Below, piece by piece: positions 6,855-13,509 of a DNA stretch of 18,203 bases; the first letter of the stretch is position 1, and each line of letters opens with the position of its first letter. This stretch comes from Firmicutes bacterium UBA2530 (lineage in GTDB: Bacteria > Bacillota > Clostridia > Tissierellales > Sedimentibacteraceae): positions 59,189 to 77,391 of the forward strand of contig DDNC01000007.1 in NCBI GenBank assembly GCA_002340985.1, in the 5' to 3' direction. The notes under the pieces were generated by a model. That model did no database searches. It saw nothing but the letters and a program-made list of their open reading frames with translations, and had not been told where the DNA came from. A program made the position numbers and the translations under genes.

Positions 6855-7325
6855 CTAAATCTCCCCTGCCTCCTCAAGCTCTTTTATAATGATCTTTTTC
6901 ATTTTCATCATCGCCTGTATTTGAGCATCCGTCTTAGTTAGTTCTCCCATGTTATAGGGTACTATCTGCCAGGATAGACCGAATTTATCCTTAACCCAGC
7001 CGCATTGTTCTGACTCTTTGACGTGTGACAGCTTATCCCAGAAGTAGTCAATTTCATCCTGATCTTCACATTCTATTGTCATTGATATGGCTTCGCTGAA
7101 ATGAAAGTATGGGCCGCCGTCCAGCGCAAGATACTTTTGCCCATTTAGTGTAAACTCGGCAGTAAGTATTTTACCGGACATACCTTCAAAATGCTCATCA
7201 AGATTTTCATCAGGATATTTTACAATTGTCTGTATTTCAGAATTAGGAAATACAGATACATAATAATTAATTGCTTCTTCGCAATTATTGTCGCCAAACC
7301 ATAATGATGGTACTATCTTTTTCAT
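6855..7325 (-). CDS. PhnB-like VOC family protein (3-demethylubiquinone-9 3-methyltransferase fold)
   Basis: A 156-residue soluble protein of the vicinal-oxygen-chelate superfamily, PhnB-like branch: VPSLWFGDNNCEEAINYYVS at 5-24, GGPYFHFSEAISMTIECED (70-88) and a C-terminal CGWVKDKFGLSWQIVP (108-123), all hallmarks of this branch. The reaction is unknown; the methyltransferase name in databases is historical, and no methyl-donor-binding motif is seen. The start at 7325 is chosen because AAAGAGGAGG lies 5 bases upstream and the predicted -10 is at 7399-7404. The longer frame beginning at 7424 would lie upstream of that -10 and adds an AT-rich, unconserved-looking stretch. The gene diverges from the opine dehydrogenase operon and converges on degV. 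Confidence 0.87.
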   Translation of the reverse strand: MKKIVPSLWFGDNNCEEAINYYVSVFPNSEIQTIVKYPDENLDEHFEGMSGKILTAEFTLNGQKYLALDGGPYFHFSEAISMTIECEDQDEIDYFWDKLSHVKESEQCGWVKDKFGLSWQIVPYNMGELTKTDAQIQAMMKMKKIIIKELEEAGEI

Positions 7326-7398
7326 TTTTTCCTCCTCTTTAAATAACCTACTAGATTTTCTATTAATAAATATAGTGCTTACAAATACGTTTAAATTT

Positions 7399-7427
7399 AT
7401 TATACCAAAATGATTGTATTTCAAACA
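7399..7427 (-). promoter_or_regulatory. Promoter for the VOC gene
   Basis: A perfect minus-strand TATAAT (7399-7404) is preceded by TGG (extended -10), with a weak -35 TGTTTG (7422-7427) at 17 bases. The leader to the ATG at 7325 is about 67 bases. Confidence 0.5.
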
Positions 7428-7443
7428 CTAACTATTTGGTTTG

Positions 7444-7478
7444 GAACCTCTTTGTTTATAGGTTCAGCTTATAGCTGA
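7444..7478. promoter_or_regulatory. Two overlapping inverted repeats upstream of the opine dehydrogenase operon
   Basis: GAACCT (7444-7449) pairs with AGGTTC (7460-7465). The perfect palindrome TCAGCTTATAGCTGA (7464-7478) overlaps it by two bases. The pair sits between the divergent VOC and opine dehydrogenase promoters, about 40-75 bases upstream of the latter's -10, where an activator could bind. No regulator is identified. Confidence 0.4.
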
Positions 7479-7515
7479 CTATCATATTTTAATATTAATA
7501 CTTTATTTTTATGGC

Positions 7516-7524
7516 TGATATAAT
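7516..7524 (+). promoter_or_regulatory. Extended -10 promoter of the opine dehydrogenase operon
   Basis: TGATATAAT gives a perfect -10 TATAAT (7519-7524) with the TGn extension. No good -35 is seen at 17 bases (TTAATA near 7495), which fits an extended -10 promoter or one needing an activator. Confidence 0.5.
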
Positions 7525-7549
7525 ATCAAACATACAGTGGACAAATTAA

Positions 7550-7575
7550 GGATATACACCTATATCGGTGTGTCC
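7550..7575 (+). promoter_or_regulatory. Leader hairpin before the opine dehydrogenase ribosome-binding site
   Basis: ATACACC (7554-7560) pairs with GGTGTGT (7567-7573), one pair being T-G, around a 6-base loop; after a 2-base bulge, GG (7550-7551) pairs with CC (7574-7575). The hairpin lies in the predicted leader and ends 8 bases before the ribosome-binding site GGAGGG (7584-7589). No T run follows, so it is not a terminator. Confidence 0.45.
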
Positions 7576-7597
7576 TGTTACATGGAGGGTAAATGAA

Positions 7598-8824
7598 ATG
7601 TACGATTTTAATGAAATAAAGGATTTTCCTGTTGCAATACTTGGCGGAGGAGCCGTGGGAAAGGCAGTGGGTGCAGATTGCATATTAGGAGGAAATAAGG
7701 TACGAATCTGTGATTTGGAGCCGTATGCGTCCAGTACCCTTGCTTATGTGGGCAGGACAGGCATCACGCTTAAGGGAAATGAGAAGAATAAATATGGATT
7801 CAAGCGCACCGGCACAGCACATTTTGATATGATAACAACTGATGTAGCTGAATGTGTGAAGGGAGCCAAAATAATCATTGTGACTGTTCCTTCTATCGCT
7901 CATGATATCTTCTTTGAAAAGCTGGTTCATGCATTGGAGGATGGCATGATTATTCATATTATTCCCGATAACTACGGGTCCTTGAAGCTAAGGAAGAAAA
8001 TGAGGGAACTAGGCTGTGAAAAAAAGGTTATTATCGGAGGCTGGTCAAGTGCTCCGTATGGTGCGCGCGTTGTTACCGAGGGAGGAGTCATGACCTCTGA
8101 GATATTTTTGGTGTACCGTGCCATAACCCTTAGAGGAGCTGCGCTTCCGACAACCGACCAGGCTGATTTTCTGGAGAGCACTAAGTATCTAGGATGCTTT
8201 GATGCAATTACTCAGGGAGACGGCCCATCTGGCGGCAATACGGTATTGGATGTTGGGTTCAGCAATGTGAATCCTGTTCTTCACTGCCCGGGTACATTGC
8301 TGGGTGTAGGTGTTATGGAAAACTGGGGAAGGATATTCGGAGGCAATGACAAGTACACATATTCTATTTACAGCCATGCATATTGTCCTTCCATTGCAGA
8401 GGTTCAGTATTCCTTTTATCTGGAGGAATTAGAGCTGGCAAAGGCAATAGGCGTAAGTGTTCAGGAACTTCCGAAGAAGAACTTCTTATCCCGAACAAGC
8501 ATCTTGGGGCCTGAATACATGGGAGAGGATTGCATCGTTCCTTTTGACGAGCAGTATGAAACGGCATATGGTACAGGGCCGTTTACAGTTCACAGCCGCT
8601 ATATTACAGAGGATGTTCCTGTTGGCTGCCATATTTATCATGAGCTGGGCAAAAAATACGGTGTGGAAACAAAGGTTATAGACAGTATGATTACATTGGC
8701 GTCGGTAATGACAGGGCATGATTACTATAAGGAAGGTATGACTCTTGATGATTTAGGAATAGGCCATTTAGACAGAGAACAGCTGCTGGCATATTTGCAT
8801 GATGGAGTTTATACGGAAAAATAA
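7598..8824 (+). CDS. NAD(P)-dependent opine dehydrogenase family protein (octopine/nopaline type)
   Basis: A 408-residue cytoplasmic oxidoreductase. An N-terminal Rossmann fold is marked by VAILGGGAVGKAVGADC (12-28) with an acidic residue at the end of the second strand (CDLE, 38-41). The C-terminal opine dehydrogenase domain shows SNVNPVLHCPGTLLG (222-236), where N225 and H229 have the Asn-x3-His spacing of the catalytic site of the Arthrobacter enzyme, and YITEDVPVG (335-343), a conserved family segment. Such enzymes reversibly join an amino acid's amino group to a 2-oxo acid with NAD(P)H. The substrate is unknown. The start at 7598 follows GGAGGG by 8 bases; a longer frame from a GTG at 7568 begins inside the leader hairpin and lacks a ribosome-binding site. 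The stop is 11 bases before the racemase start, indicating one operon. Confidence 0.88.
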   Translation: MYDFNEIKDFPVAILGGGAVGKAVGADCILGGNKVRICDLEPYASSTLAYVGRTGITLKGNEKNKYGFKRTGTAHFDMITTDVAECVKGAKIIIVTVPSIAHDIFFEKLVHALEDGMIIHIIPDNYGSLKLRKKMRELGCEKKVIIGGWSSAPYGARVVTEGGVMTSEIFLVYRAITLRGAALPTTDQADFLESTKYLGCFDAITQGDGPSGGNTVLDVGFSNVNPVLHCPGTLLGVGVMENWGRIFGGNDKYTYSIYSHAYCPSIAEVQYSFYLEELELAKAIGVSVQELPKKNFLSRTSILGPEYMGEDCIVPFDEQYETAYGTGPFTVHSRYITEDVPVGCHIYHELGKKYGVETKVIDSMITLASVMTGHDYYKEGMTLDDLGIGHLDREQLLAYLHDGVYTEK

Positions 8825-8835
8825 GGAGGAATGCT

Positions 8836-9597
8836 GTGAGCTGGAAAGGAATTTTACAGACACCCGGAGACATTTATCAAACACATACGGTTCCTGCCAC
8901 ATATATGGCAGGGCACCCCATTGGAATTATTGCGGTAGACCTAATATATCCAAAACTGCCCGGTAACGTGGCAAATGCCACTACCTATGATTTTCCGGTA
9001 TTATATAAAAAAGTGAATTTCGATATAGAGCTTCTGTTTGTGGGGGCGCAGGAAATAGAGGCTGAGATAATTGCCGCCGCAAGGGAGCTGGAAGCCGAGG
9101 GCGTACGTGCCATTATCGGCGCATGCGGTTATTTCGCCCATTTTCAGAGACAGGTAGCAGGGGCTGTAGATGTGCCTGTGTTTTTATCCAGTCTGTGCCA
9201 AATACCTCTGATTAAGCTTGGACTGAAGCCTTCACAAAAGATAGCGGTATTTGCGGCAAGCGGAGAAAATTTAAACGATGCACTGCTTCAGAAGACAGGT
9301 GTTGACATAAATGACTGCGTGATTCAGAATATCGGCAATCTGGAAAGCTTTGCGCCCATTCGGTGGGGGCAGACACAACTGGACAATGAACGGCTGACAA
9401 GAGACCTGGCGGAAACAGCACAGAGGCTGGTTAATGAAAGACCGGACATAGGGGCAATACTTTTGGAATGCAGCGATCTTCCGCCATATGCCAGCGACAT
9501 CCAAAGGGCAACCGGACTTCCTGTATTTGATTTTATCACCCTTATTAACTGGGTGAAGCAGGCAGTAGTTCAGAAGAGATATTTCGGATATTTTTAA
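8836..9597 (+). CDS. Aspartate/glutamate/hydantoin racemase superfamily protein
   Basis: A 253-residue cytoplasmic enzyme. Both catalytic-cysteine contexts of the two-cysteine superfamily are present: IIGACGYFAHF with C97, and ILLECSDLPPYA with C212, each at the end of a hydrophobic strand and in the expected halves. Members racemise Asp, Glu or hydantoins, isomerise maleate or decarboxylate arylmalonates; sequence alone does not choose. The GTG start at 8836 is preceded by AAGGAGG (8823-8829), which overlaps the stop of the opine dehydrogenase. Translation is likely coupled and the two enzymes probably share a pathway, for example setting the stereochemistry of an amino acid used or released by the dehydrogenase (inference). 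A strong terminator at 9636-9678 ends the operon. Confidence 0.88.
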   Translation: MSWKGILQTPGDIYQTHTVPATYMAGHPIGIIAVDLIYPKLPGNVANATTYDFPVLYKKVNFDIELLFVGAQEIEAEIIAAARELEAEGVRAIIGACGYFAHFQRQVAGAVDVPVFLSSLCQIPLIKLGLKPSQKIAVFAASGENLNDALLQKTGVDINDCVIQNIGNLESFAPIRWGQTQLDNERLTRDLAETAQRLVNERPDIGAILLECSDLPPYASDIQRATGLPVFDFITLINWVKQAVVQKRYFGYF

Positions 9598-9635
9598 AGA
9601 ATTAATGCCAATTGATAATTTTTATATCATCATAT

Positions 9636-9678
9636 AAACCCGTGCTTGCACACATTATTGCGCACAAGCACGGGTTTT
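9636..9678 (+). terminator. Terminator of the opine dehydrogenase-racemase operon
   Basis: A perfect 13-base-pair stem (9636-9648 with 9665-9677, core CCCGTGCTTG/CAAGCACGGG) and 16-base loop ends in TTTT. The A/T-rich flanks (TATAAA/TTTATA) may allow partial function for the convergent reductase gene as well. Confidence 0.85.
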
Positions 9679-9693
9679 ATAAAATCAATCTTA

Positions 9694-10704
9694 CTATTTA
9701 TTCAAATTAATTACAGTACGTCCCTTCAACTGACCCTTCAGCATCAGGTCAACATTTTCGCTGATCTCCGTCAAAGAAATTTCTCGGGAATTGCTTTCCA
9801 GACTTTCAGGCTTCCACTTGCTCGCCATCCTATGCCATATCTCCGTACGAATCTGCATTGGGCACTCAACGGAATCAACACCGAGGAGAGCAACGCCGCG
9901 CAAAATAAACGGATAAACGGTAATTGCCAAAGACGGAGATGCCACATTTCCGCAGCAGGTTACACAACCGGAATATTTTGTGGACTTTATAGCCGCCTCA
10001 AGAATGTTTCCGCCTACTGTGTCAATTACCCCTGCCCATTGTTCCTTAAGCAGGGCCTTGTGTGCATTTTCAAGCAGTTCTTCTCTGGATATAATACTCT
10101 TCGCTCCTGATTTTATCAGCATGTCCTTTGCCTGTGCCTTTCCTGTTAACGCTGTAACACTGTAGCCCAGCTTGTGAAGAATGGAAACAGCCACGCTGCC
10201 CACGCCGCCTGTTGCACCCGTTACCAATATTGGTCCATCCTCCGGCTTAATTCCATAATTAACAAGCTTGTTAACGGATAATGCCGCCGTAAATCCTGCC
10301 GTTCCATAAATCATGCTTTCCTCCATTGAAAGAGATTCAGGAAGCAGTACAACCCATGCTGAAGGCACCCTTATGTATTCTCCGAAGCCGCCGTGAGTGT
10401 TCATTCCAAGGTCAAAGCCTGTGACAAGCACCTGCTGTCCCGGCTGAAATTTCCCTGATATATCGCTTATTACAACACCTGCCGCATCAATGCCGGGGGT
10501 GTGAGGGTACTTCCTTGTTACTCCTCTGTTGCCTGTTGAAGATAGGGCATCCTTGTAATTAAGGCTTGAATATTCAACCTTTATGATAACCTCTCCCTCC
10601 GGCAATGAGGAAGCCTCCATGCTTTCAATGCTTCTTTGAAAAGAGCCGTCGCTCTGCTCTCTGACAATCAATGCTTTGAATGTTTCTTTCATATTTAACT
10701 CCAT
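9694..10704 (-). CDS. YhdH/YhfP (AcuI-like) family quinone oxidoreductase / acrylyl-CoA reductase
   Basis: A 336-residue medium-chain dehydrogenase/reductase without catalytic zinc. Visible: SSLNYKDALSSTGNRGVTRKY (46-66), HTPGIDAAGVV (68-78), GFDLGMNTHGGFGEYIRVP (96-114), a Rossmann motif VTGATGGVGSVAVSIL (161-176) and ALTGKA (185-190), diagnostic of the YhdH/YhfP subfamily. The characterised member AcuI reduces acrylyl-CoA to propionyl-CoA with NADPH; whether this protein does so cannot be told. The start at 10704 has GGAGG 6 bases upstream; an in-frame ATG at 10692 is a weaker alternative. Its promoter contains two MarR-type operators, and it diverges from the marR gene, so it is almost certainly the regulator's target. 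Confidence 0.9.
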   Translation of the reverse strand: MELNMKETFKALIVREQSDGSFQRSIESMEASSLPEGEVIIKVEYSSLNYKDALSSTGNRGVTRKYPHTPGIDAAGVVISDISGKFQPGQQVLVTGFDLGMNTHGGFGEYIRVPSAWVVLLPESLSMEESMIYGTAGFTAALSVNKLVNYGIKPEDGPILVTGATGGVGSVAVSILHKLGYSVTALTGKAQAKDMLIKSGAKSIISREELLENAHKALLKEQWAGVIDTVGGNILEAAIKSTKYSGCVTCCGNVASPSLAITVYPFILRGVALLGVDSVECPMQIRTEIWHRMASKWKPESLESNSREISLTEISENVDLMLKGQLKGRTVINLNK

Positions 10705-10728
10705 ACATTTCCTCCGATTCTAAAAAAG

Positions 10729-10742
10729 GTTTGATATCAAAC
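10729..10742. promoter_or_regulatory. MarR operator 1
   Basis: GTTTGATATCAAAC, a perfect 14-base palindrome, covers the predicted transcription start (near 10738) of the reductase gene. Same core, TTTGA-N2-TCAAA, as operator 2; centres are 33 bases apart. Confidence 0.75.
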
Positions 10743-10744
10743 TA

Positions 10745-10773
10745 ATTGTAGCATTAATTAAGTTTGATGTCAA
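10745..10773 (-). promoter_or_regulatory. Promoter for the YhdH-type reductase gene
   Basis: Minus-strand TTGACA (10768-10773) and TACAAT (10745-10750) are separated by 17 bases, with TGC before the -10. The -35 is embedded in operator 2 and the transcription start falls in operator 1, an arrangement expected for repression. Confidence 0.75.
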
Positions 10774-10776
10774 ACT
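10761..10776. promoter_or_regulatory. MarR operator 2
   Basis: AGTTTGATGTCAAACT has perfect 7-base arms around a TG centre. It overlaps the reductase -35 and lies 4 bases upstream of the marR -35, so one site can affect both genes. The TTTGA/TCAAA arms resemble sites recalled for FabT, a MarR-type lipid regulator of streptococci. Confidence 0.75.
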
Positions 10777-10779
10777 ATA

Positions 10780-10808
10780 TTGTTTTTTTGTATAGAATCA
10801 TATATAAT
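10780..10808 (+). promoter_or_regulatory. Promoter for marR
   Basis: TTGTTT (10780-10785), 17-base spacer, perfect TATAAT (10803-10808). Transcription would begin near 10815, at the ribosome-binding site GGAGGA, so the leader is unusually short. Confidence 0.5.
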
Positions 10809-10826
10809 ATTTCCGGAGGAATTAAT

Positions 10827-11270
10827 ATGAACGACAAATATATAATATATTTTATAAGCAGAACACGAAAAAAAATGCTGAGATTTCTTGAGCACAAGCT
10901 TACAGAACACGGCATGAACGATATTATTACTTCCCACGGGAATATTTTAACCGCCTTGTACAATAACGGAGGCAAGCTTGCAATGAACAAAATTGCAAAG
11001 ATAATAGGCAAGGACAAATCAACCGTTACACCTTTAATCAATAAATTATTGCAGCTTGGATATATCGAAAAGGTTCAGGATGAGACAGATAAAAGGATTA
11101 CCTATATTGTTCTGTCCGAGCAGGGCCGCATGCTGAAGCCCAAATTTGACGCCATTTCAGCCCAGATAAACGAAACGGCATATAAGGGGTTTACGGAAGA
11201 AGAAAAAGGAACATTTCTGCGGTTGTTAAAAAAGCTGAATACGAACTTCACCGAAGGCCAGGAGGAATAG
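10827..11270 (+). CDS. MarR family transcriptional regulator
   Basis: A 147-residue winged-helix regulator. Helices leading to the DNA-binding lobe are at about 33-60, the recognition helix at about 63-75 (DKSTVTPLINKLL), and the wing at about 81-96 (VQDETDKRITYIVLS), which keeps the D-x-R of the MarR wing. C-terminal dimerisation helices follow. It has no cysteine, so direct thiol oxidation sensing is excluded; a small ligand such as an acyl-CoA or phenolic is more likely. The start at 10827 follows GGAGGA by 6 bases; a longer frame from a TTG at 10764 starts inside operator 2 and upstream of the promoter, so it is rejected. It lies divergent from the YhdH-type reductase with two palindromic operators between, indicating control of the reductase and of itself. 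Confidence 0.9.
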   Translation: MNDKYIIYFISRTRKKMLRFLEHKLTEHGMNDIITSHGNILTALYNNGGKLAMNKIAKIIGKDKSTVTPLINKLLQLGYIEKVQDETDKRITYIVLSEQGRMLKPKFDAISAQINETAYKGFTEEEKGTFLRLLKKLNTNFTEGQEE

Positions 11271-11290
11271 ATATTTCCGGTGCCTTTTTT
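11254..11290 (+). terminator. Probable marR terminator overlapping the stop codon
   Basis: AAGGC (11254-11258) can pair with GCCTT (11282-11286), with an inner GGAATA/TATTTCC stem, followed by T's to 11290. CACCG (11249-11253) with CGGTG (11278-11282) is an alternative stem. Both are imperfect; the T run makes termination plausible. Confidence 0.45.
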
Positions 11291-11322
11291 ATCAGTCTCT
11301 TATTTTCTAAGCACCCAGAGCT

Positions 11323-11790
11323 CTATAACTGCTGTCCTCTTAAATACTTAAGCACATCTGCCGCATTTGTGTCCGGCTTCACCTTCGGCATAACCTCTTC
11401 TATAATTCCGTTTGCATCAATAATATATGTTGTCCTCACGACGCCAAGGCTTGTTTTGCCGTAAAGCTTCTTTTCCTTCCACACATCGTATATCTTGATT
11501 GCTTCAAGCTCCGGGTCGGAAAGCAGAATGAAGGGCAGAGCATATTTATCCACGAATCTCTGATGAGATGCGGGGCTGTCCTTGCTCACTCCTATAACAG
11601 GTACATCCAGCTCAATAAATTCATCATACATACCCGCAAATCCGCAGGCCTGCTTTGTGCATCCTGGGGTATTGTCCTTCGGGTAGAAATACAGCACAAC
11701 CCTTTTCCCCGCAAAGTCTGACAGAGCTACTTCGTTTCCCTCCTTATCCTTCAATATAAATTCCGGTGCCTTTGTTCCCTTTTCCAACAT
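11323..11790 (-). CDS. bcp: Thioredoxin-dependent thiol peroxidase, Bcp/PrxQ type
   Basis: A 155-residue cytoplasmic peroxiredoxin of normal length. The active-site segment FYPKDNTPGCTKQACGF (35-51) carries the peroxidatic Cys44 and, five residues on, the resolving Cys49, as in atypical 2-Cys PrxQ proteins. Also typical are APEFILKDKEGNEVALSDF (8-26), VIGVSKDSPASHQRF (65-79), LSDPE (90-94) and GVVRTTYIID (115-124). It reduces hydrogen peroxide and organic hydroperoxides, using thioredoxin. The start follows GGAGG by 8 bases. It begins 29 bases after the stop of the HD-domain gene on the same strand, and no promoter is evident in that gap, so it is likely second in an operon. Confidence 0.94.
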   Translation of the reverse strand: MLEKGTKAPEFILKDKEGNEVALSDFAGKRVVLYFYPKDNTPGCTKQACGFAGMYDEFIELDVPVIGVSKDSPASHQRFVDKYALPFILLSDPELEAIKIYDVWKEKKLYGKTSLGVVRTTYIIDANGIIEEVMPKVKPDTNAADVLKYLRGQQL

Positions 11791-11819
11791 GTTTGTTTCC
11801 TCCTTTTAAATATCTCTTC

Positions 11820-12332
11820 TTATAAATTATCATTACAGTCTGCTCTTAAGAAACGATTATGAGCAAGCTTCTTTCCTGCGGCTGTTTTAAAATTTTCCTC
11901 TATGCATTTTCTTATTTTCTGCTGTTCATTTTCTTTATCCATAAACATCAGGTTTTCGAGCAAATCTGCTTCCCACTGTATTTGAAAATCAAGACCGTCA
12001 ATTTTGGAAGGAGTGTGATGGCTGCCTATTATAAAGCATATCCTGTCGATGTTTTTAGTATAGCCTACCCTTTTCAATATCTCACGCGCTGCGTCGGGCC
12101 CCTCCTTTTCCTGATAGACGCCATCAATTGAACCATACTTTTTTTGTGCCTCAACAGCGCCAATATCGTGCAGTATGGCTACAATACTGATTAATTCCTT
12201 TTCTTCCTCATCAATATTTTCACCCTCCATTATATCTCTTGCATTTTGCAGAACCTTGAGGGTATGATCTATACCAAAAGGAATTTCATTAAAAACTTCT
12301 TTCATCTCTATTATAATTTTTTCTGTAAACAT
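11820..12332 (-). CDS. HD domain phosphohydrolase-like protein
   Basis: A 170-residue cytoplasmic protein with a complete HD metal site: H23 in FGIDHTLKVLQNA, H55-D56 in AILHDIGAVEAQK, histidines 105-106 in GSHHTPSK and D123 in QWEADLLENL. Enzymes of this fold hydrolyse phosphomonoesters or nucleotides; the substrate is unknown. An H-x3-W-like spacing and the KYGSIDGVYQEKEGPDAA stretch recall small YfbR-like or uncharacterised clostridial HD proteins, but no close assignment is made. The start at 12332 has GGAGG 5 bases upstream; an in-frame TTG at 12344 would overlap that site and is rejected. The peroxiredoxin gene follows 29 bases downstream. Confidence 0.86.
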   Translation of the reverse strand: MFTEKIIIEMKEVFNEIPFGIDHTLKVLQNARDIMEGENIDEEEKELISIVAILHDIGAVEAQKKYGSIDGVYQEKEGPDAAREILKRVGYTKNIDRICFIIGSHHTPSKIDGLDFQIQWEADLLENLMFMDKENEQQKIRKCIEENFKTAAGKKLAHNRFLRADCNDNL

Positions 12333-12378
12333 AGATTCCTCCAAGGGTATTTTAATTTGTTGACCCTGTTTAATATTA

Positions 12379-12421
12379 AGTGGAATACCACTGTTTTAGT
12401 ATGTTTGAGCGCAAAGGTCAA
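12379..12421 (-). promoter_or_regulatory. Weak promoter and inverted repeat upstream of the HD gene
   Basis: Minus-strand TTGACC (12416-12421) and TAAAAC (12393-12398) are separated by 17 bases; the -10 is poor. Just downstream AGTGGAATACCACT (12379-12392) is a 5-base inverted repeat with a 4-base loop at the expected transcription start, a possible operator. Confidence 0.35.
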
Positions 12422-12428
12422 TTTCTAA

Positions 12429-12584
12429 TTATGGCAAGAGCACCAATCCAGCATCGAGCTCAAAATTCTTCACAGAGATATAGAATATATTAATGCCGAA
12501 ACTTTGCCAAAGCGCATCGCATCAAAATGGCTAAATTTCGAGTTTTATCAGCCTGAAATTCAGCCTTCCTTTTTTATTTACTAT
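12429..12584 (+). pseudogene. Possible coding remnant between HD and araC genes
   Basis: From 12429 an open frame with no start codon or ribosome-binding site reads LWQEHQSSIELKILHRDIEY and continues NAETLPKRIASKWLNFEFY, protein-like in composition and codon use and less AT-rich than other gaps here. It then runs on, open, into the antisense of the araC gene, where it has no meaning. I do not recognise the family. It may be a leftover of a deleted gene or chance; no terminal repeats mark an insertion. Confidence 0.25.
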
Positions 12585-13487
12585 TTAATTTATAGCTTTA
12601 ACCGGACGTGCCTCAATATACCCTCTGTACCCCATTGGCGCAAGCTGGAATCTTGGTGCGGTTTCCGGTGCCCATTGGTATCCGTATACAGAAGGATCAA
12701 ATTTTTCAATATGCTTCCAACCCTCGTCGATTGCATCCATAAAATCATCATCGCTGTAAGGTTCGCCTTGAAAAACCATTAGTTTACAAGGAGGCAATTC
12801 AATAATTTCATACCCATCAGGTATATTGTTGGCGTAGTCTGTCGGAACTTCTACACCTTGCACATATTGAGATGTTCCCTCTTTTATAAGATGCTTTGGA
12901 AGCCACATTCCGATAGGTTCATACATAGCTTCCTTTACACTTGAAAGTACCGACCAGACATCACAGCCTACCTCCTCACAGTAGGCAAAATACTCAGCTG
13001 CCTTTTTTCCTCTCATTAACAGAACCTTTCGTGCAGGACGTTCAATTACCTGTACAAATACTGACTTAGTATTATTTTCATTCATGGCTTTCTCTCCTTT
13101 ATGAAATGCTCGGTAGGTATCAAAAACTTTCTGAGGCATAAACAACTTAATTGGCGGTGTATGTTGACTGTATTTACTTGGAAGCATTCCGAATTCCTTT
13201 GAAAAAGCCCTTGTGAATCCCTCATGTGAATCAAACACAAAATCCATTGCCACATCTATTATCTTCTCATTGCCGTCTCTCAGTATTAATGCCGCCTTAG
13301 TAAGCCTTAATGCACGAATATACTCAAATGGTGCTTTTCCCGTGACCTCTTTAAATAGTCTTGCAGCATGCCATGGCGAATATCCTGCCGCAACAGCTAT
13401 TTCTTTTAACGTAATTTTTCTTAAGATATTATCATCTATATATTCTTGCATTCGTTGTACCGCCATAATAGTTTCAGCCTCATCCAT
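12585..13487 (-). CDS. AraC family regulator with C-terminal GyrI-like effector domain
   Basis: A 300-residue cytoplasmic regulator. The AraC DNA-binding domain is N-terminal (about 8-106): first HTH at 26-47 (LKEIAVAAGYSPWHAARLF), second at about 75-97 (IIDVAMDFVFDSHEGFTRAF), and a closing FGMLPSKY. After a linker, a GyrI-like/SOUL-fold domain spans about 141-296 (VFVQVIERPARKVLLMRG, then QYVQGVEVPTDY, LPPCKLMVFQGEPY, and a final GYIEARPV). The order matches Rob-like and many Firmicute multidrug-sensing regulators, in which the GyrI-like part binds hydrophobic compounds. GGAGGTGAG sits just before the ATG. No target gene is adjacent: the helicase gene lies 176 bases upstream on the same strand, so the regulator may act elsewhere or on itself. 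Confidence 0.92.
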   Translation of the reverse strand: MDEAETIMAVQRMQEYIDDNILRKITLKEIAVAAGYSPWHAARLFKEVTGKAPFEYIRALRLTKAALILRDGNEKIIDVAMDFVFDSHEGFTRAFSKEFGMLPSKYSQHTPPIKLFMPQKVFDTYRAFHKGEKAMNENNTKSVFVQVIERPARKVLLMRGKKAAEYFAYCEEVGCDVWSVLSSVKEAMYEPIGMWLPKHLIKEGTSQYVQGVEVPTDYANNIPDGYEIIELPPCKLMVFQGEPYSDDDFMDAIDEGWKHIEKFDPSVYGYQWAPETAPRFQLAPMGYRGYIEARPVKAIN

Positions 13488-13509
13488 TTTCTCACCTCCT
13501 GATGTCTGA

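Noticed and set aside
7326..7424. Longer VOC protein starting at 7424
   Set aside because: The extra 33 residues lie over the predicted promoter and are AT-rich; the ATG at 7325 has an ideal AAAGAGGAGG.
7598..9597. Opine metallophore (staphylopine-type) synthesis cluster
   Set aside because: There is no nicotianamine-synthase-like gene or metal transporter, and the racemase belongs to the Asp/Glu superfamily and not the DapF-like family of CntK.
10764..10826. Longer MarR protein starting at a TTG at 10764
   Set aside because: That codon lies within operator 2 and upstream of the promoter; the ATG at 10827 has GGAGGA at the right distance.
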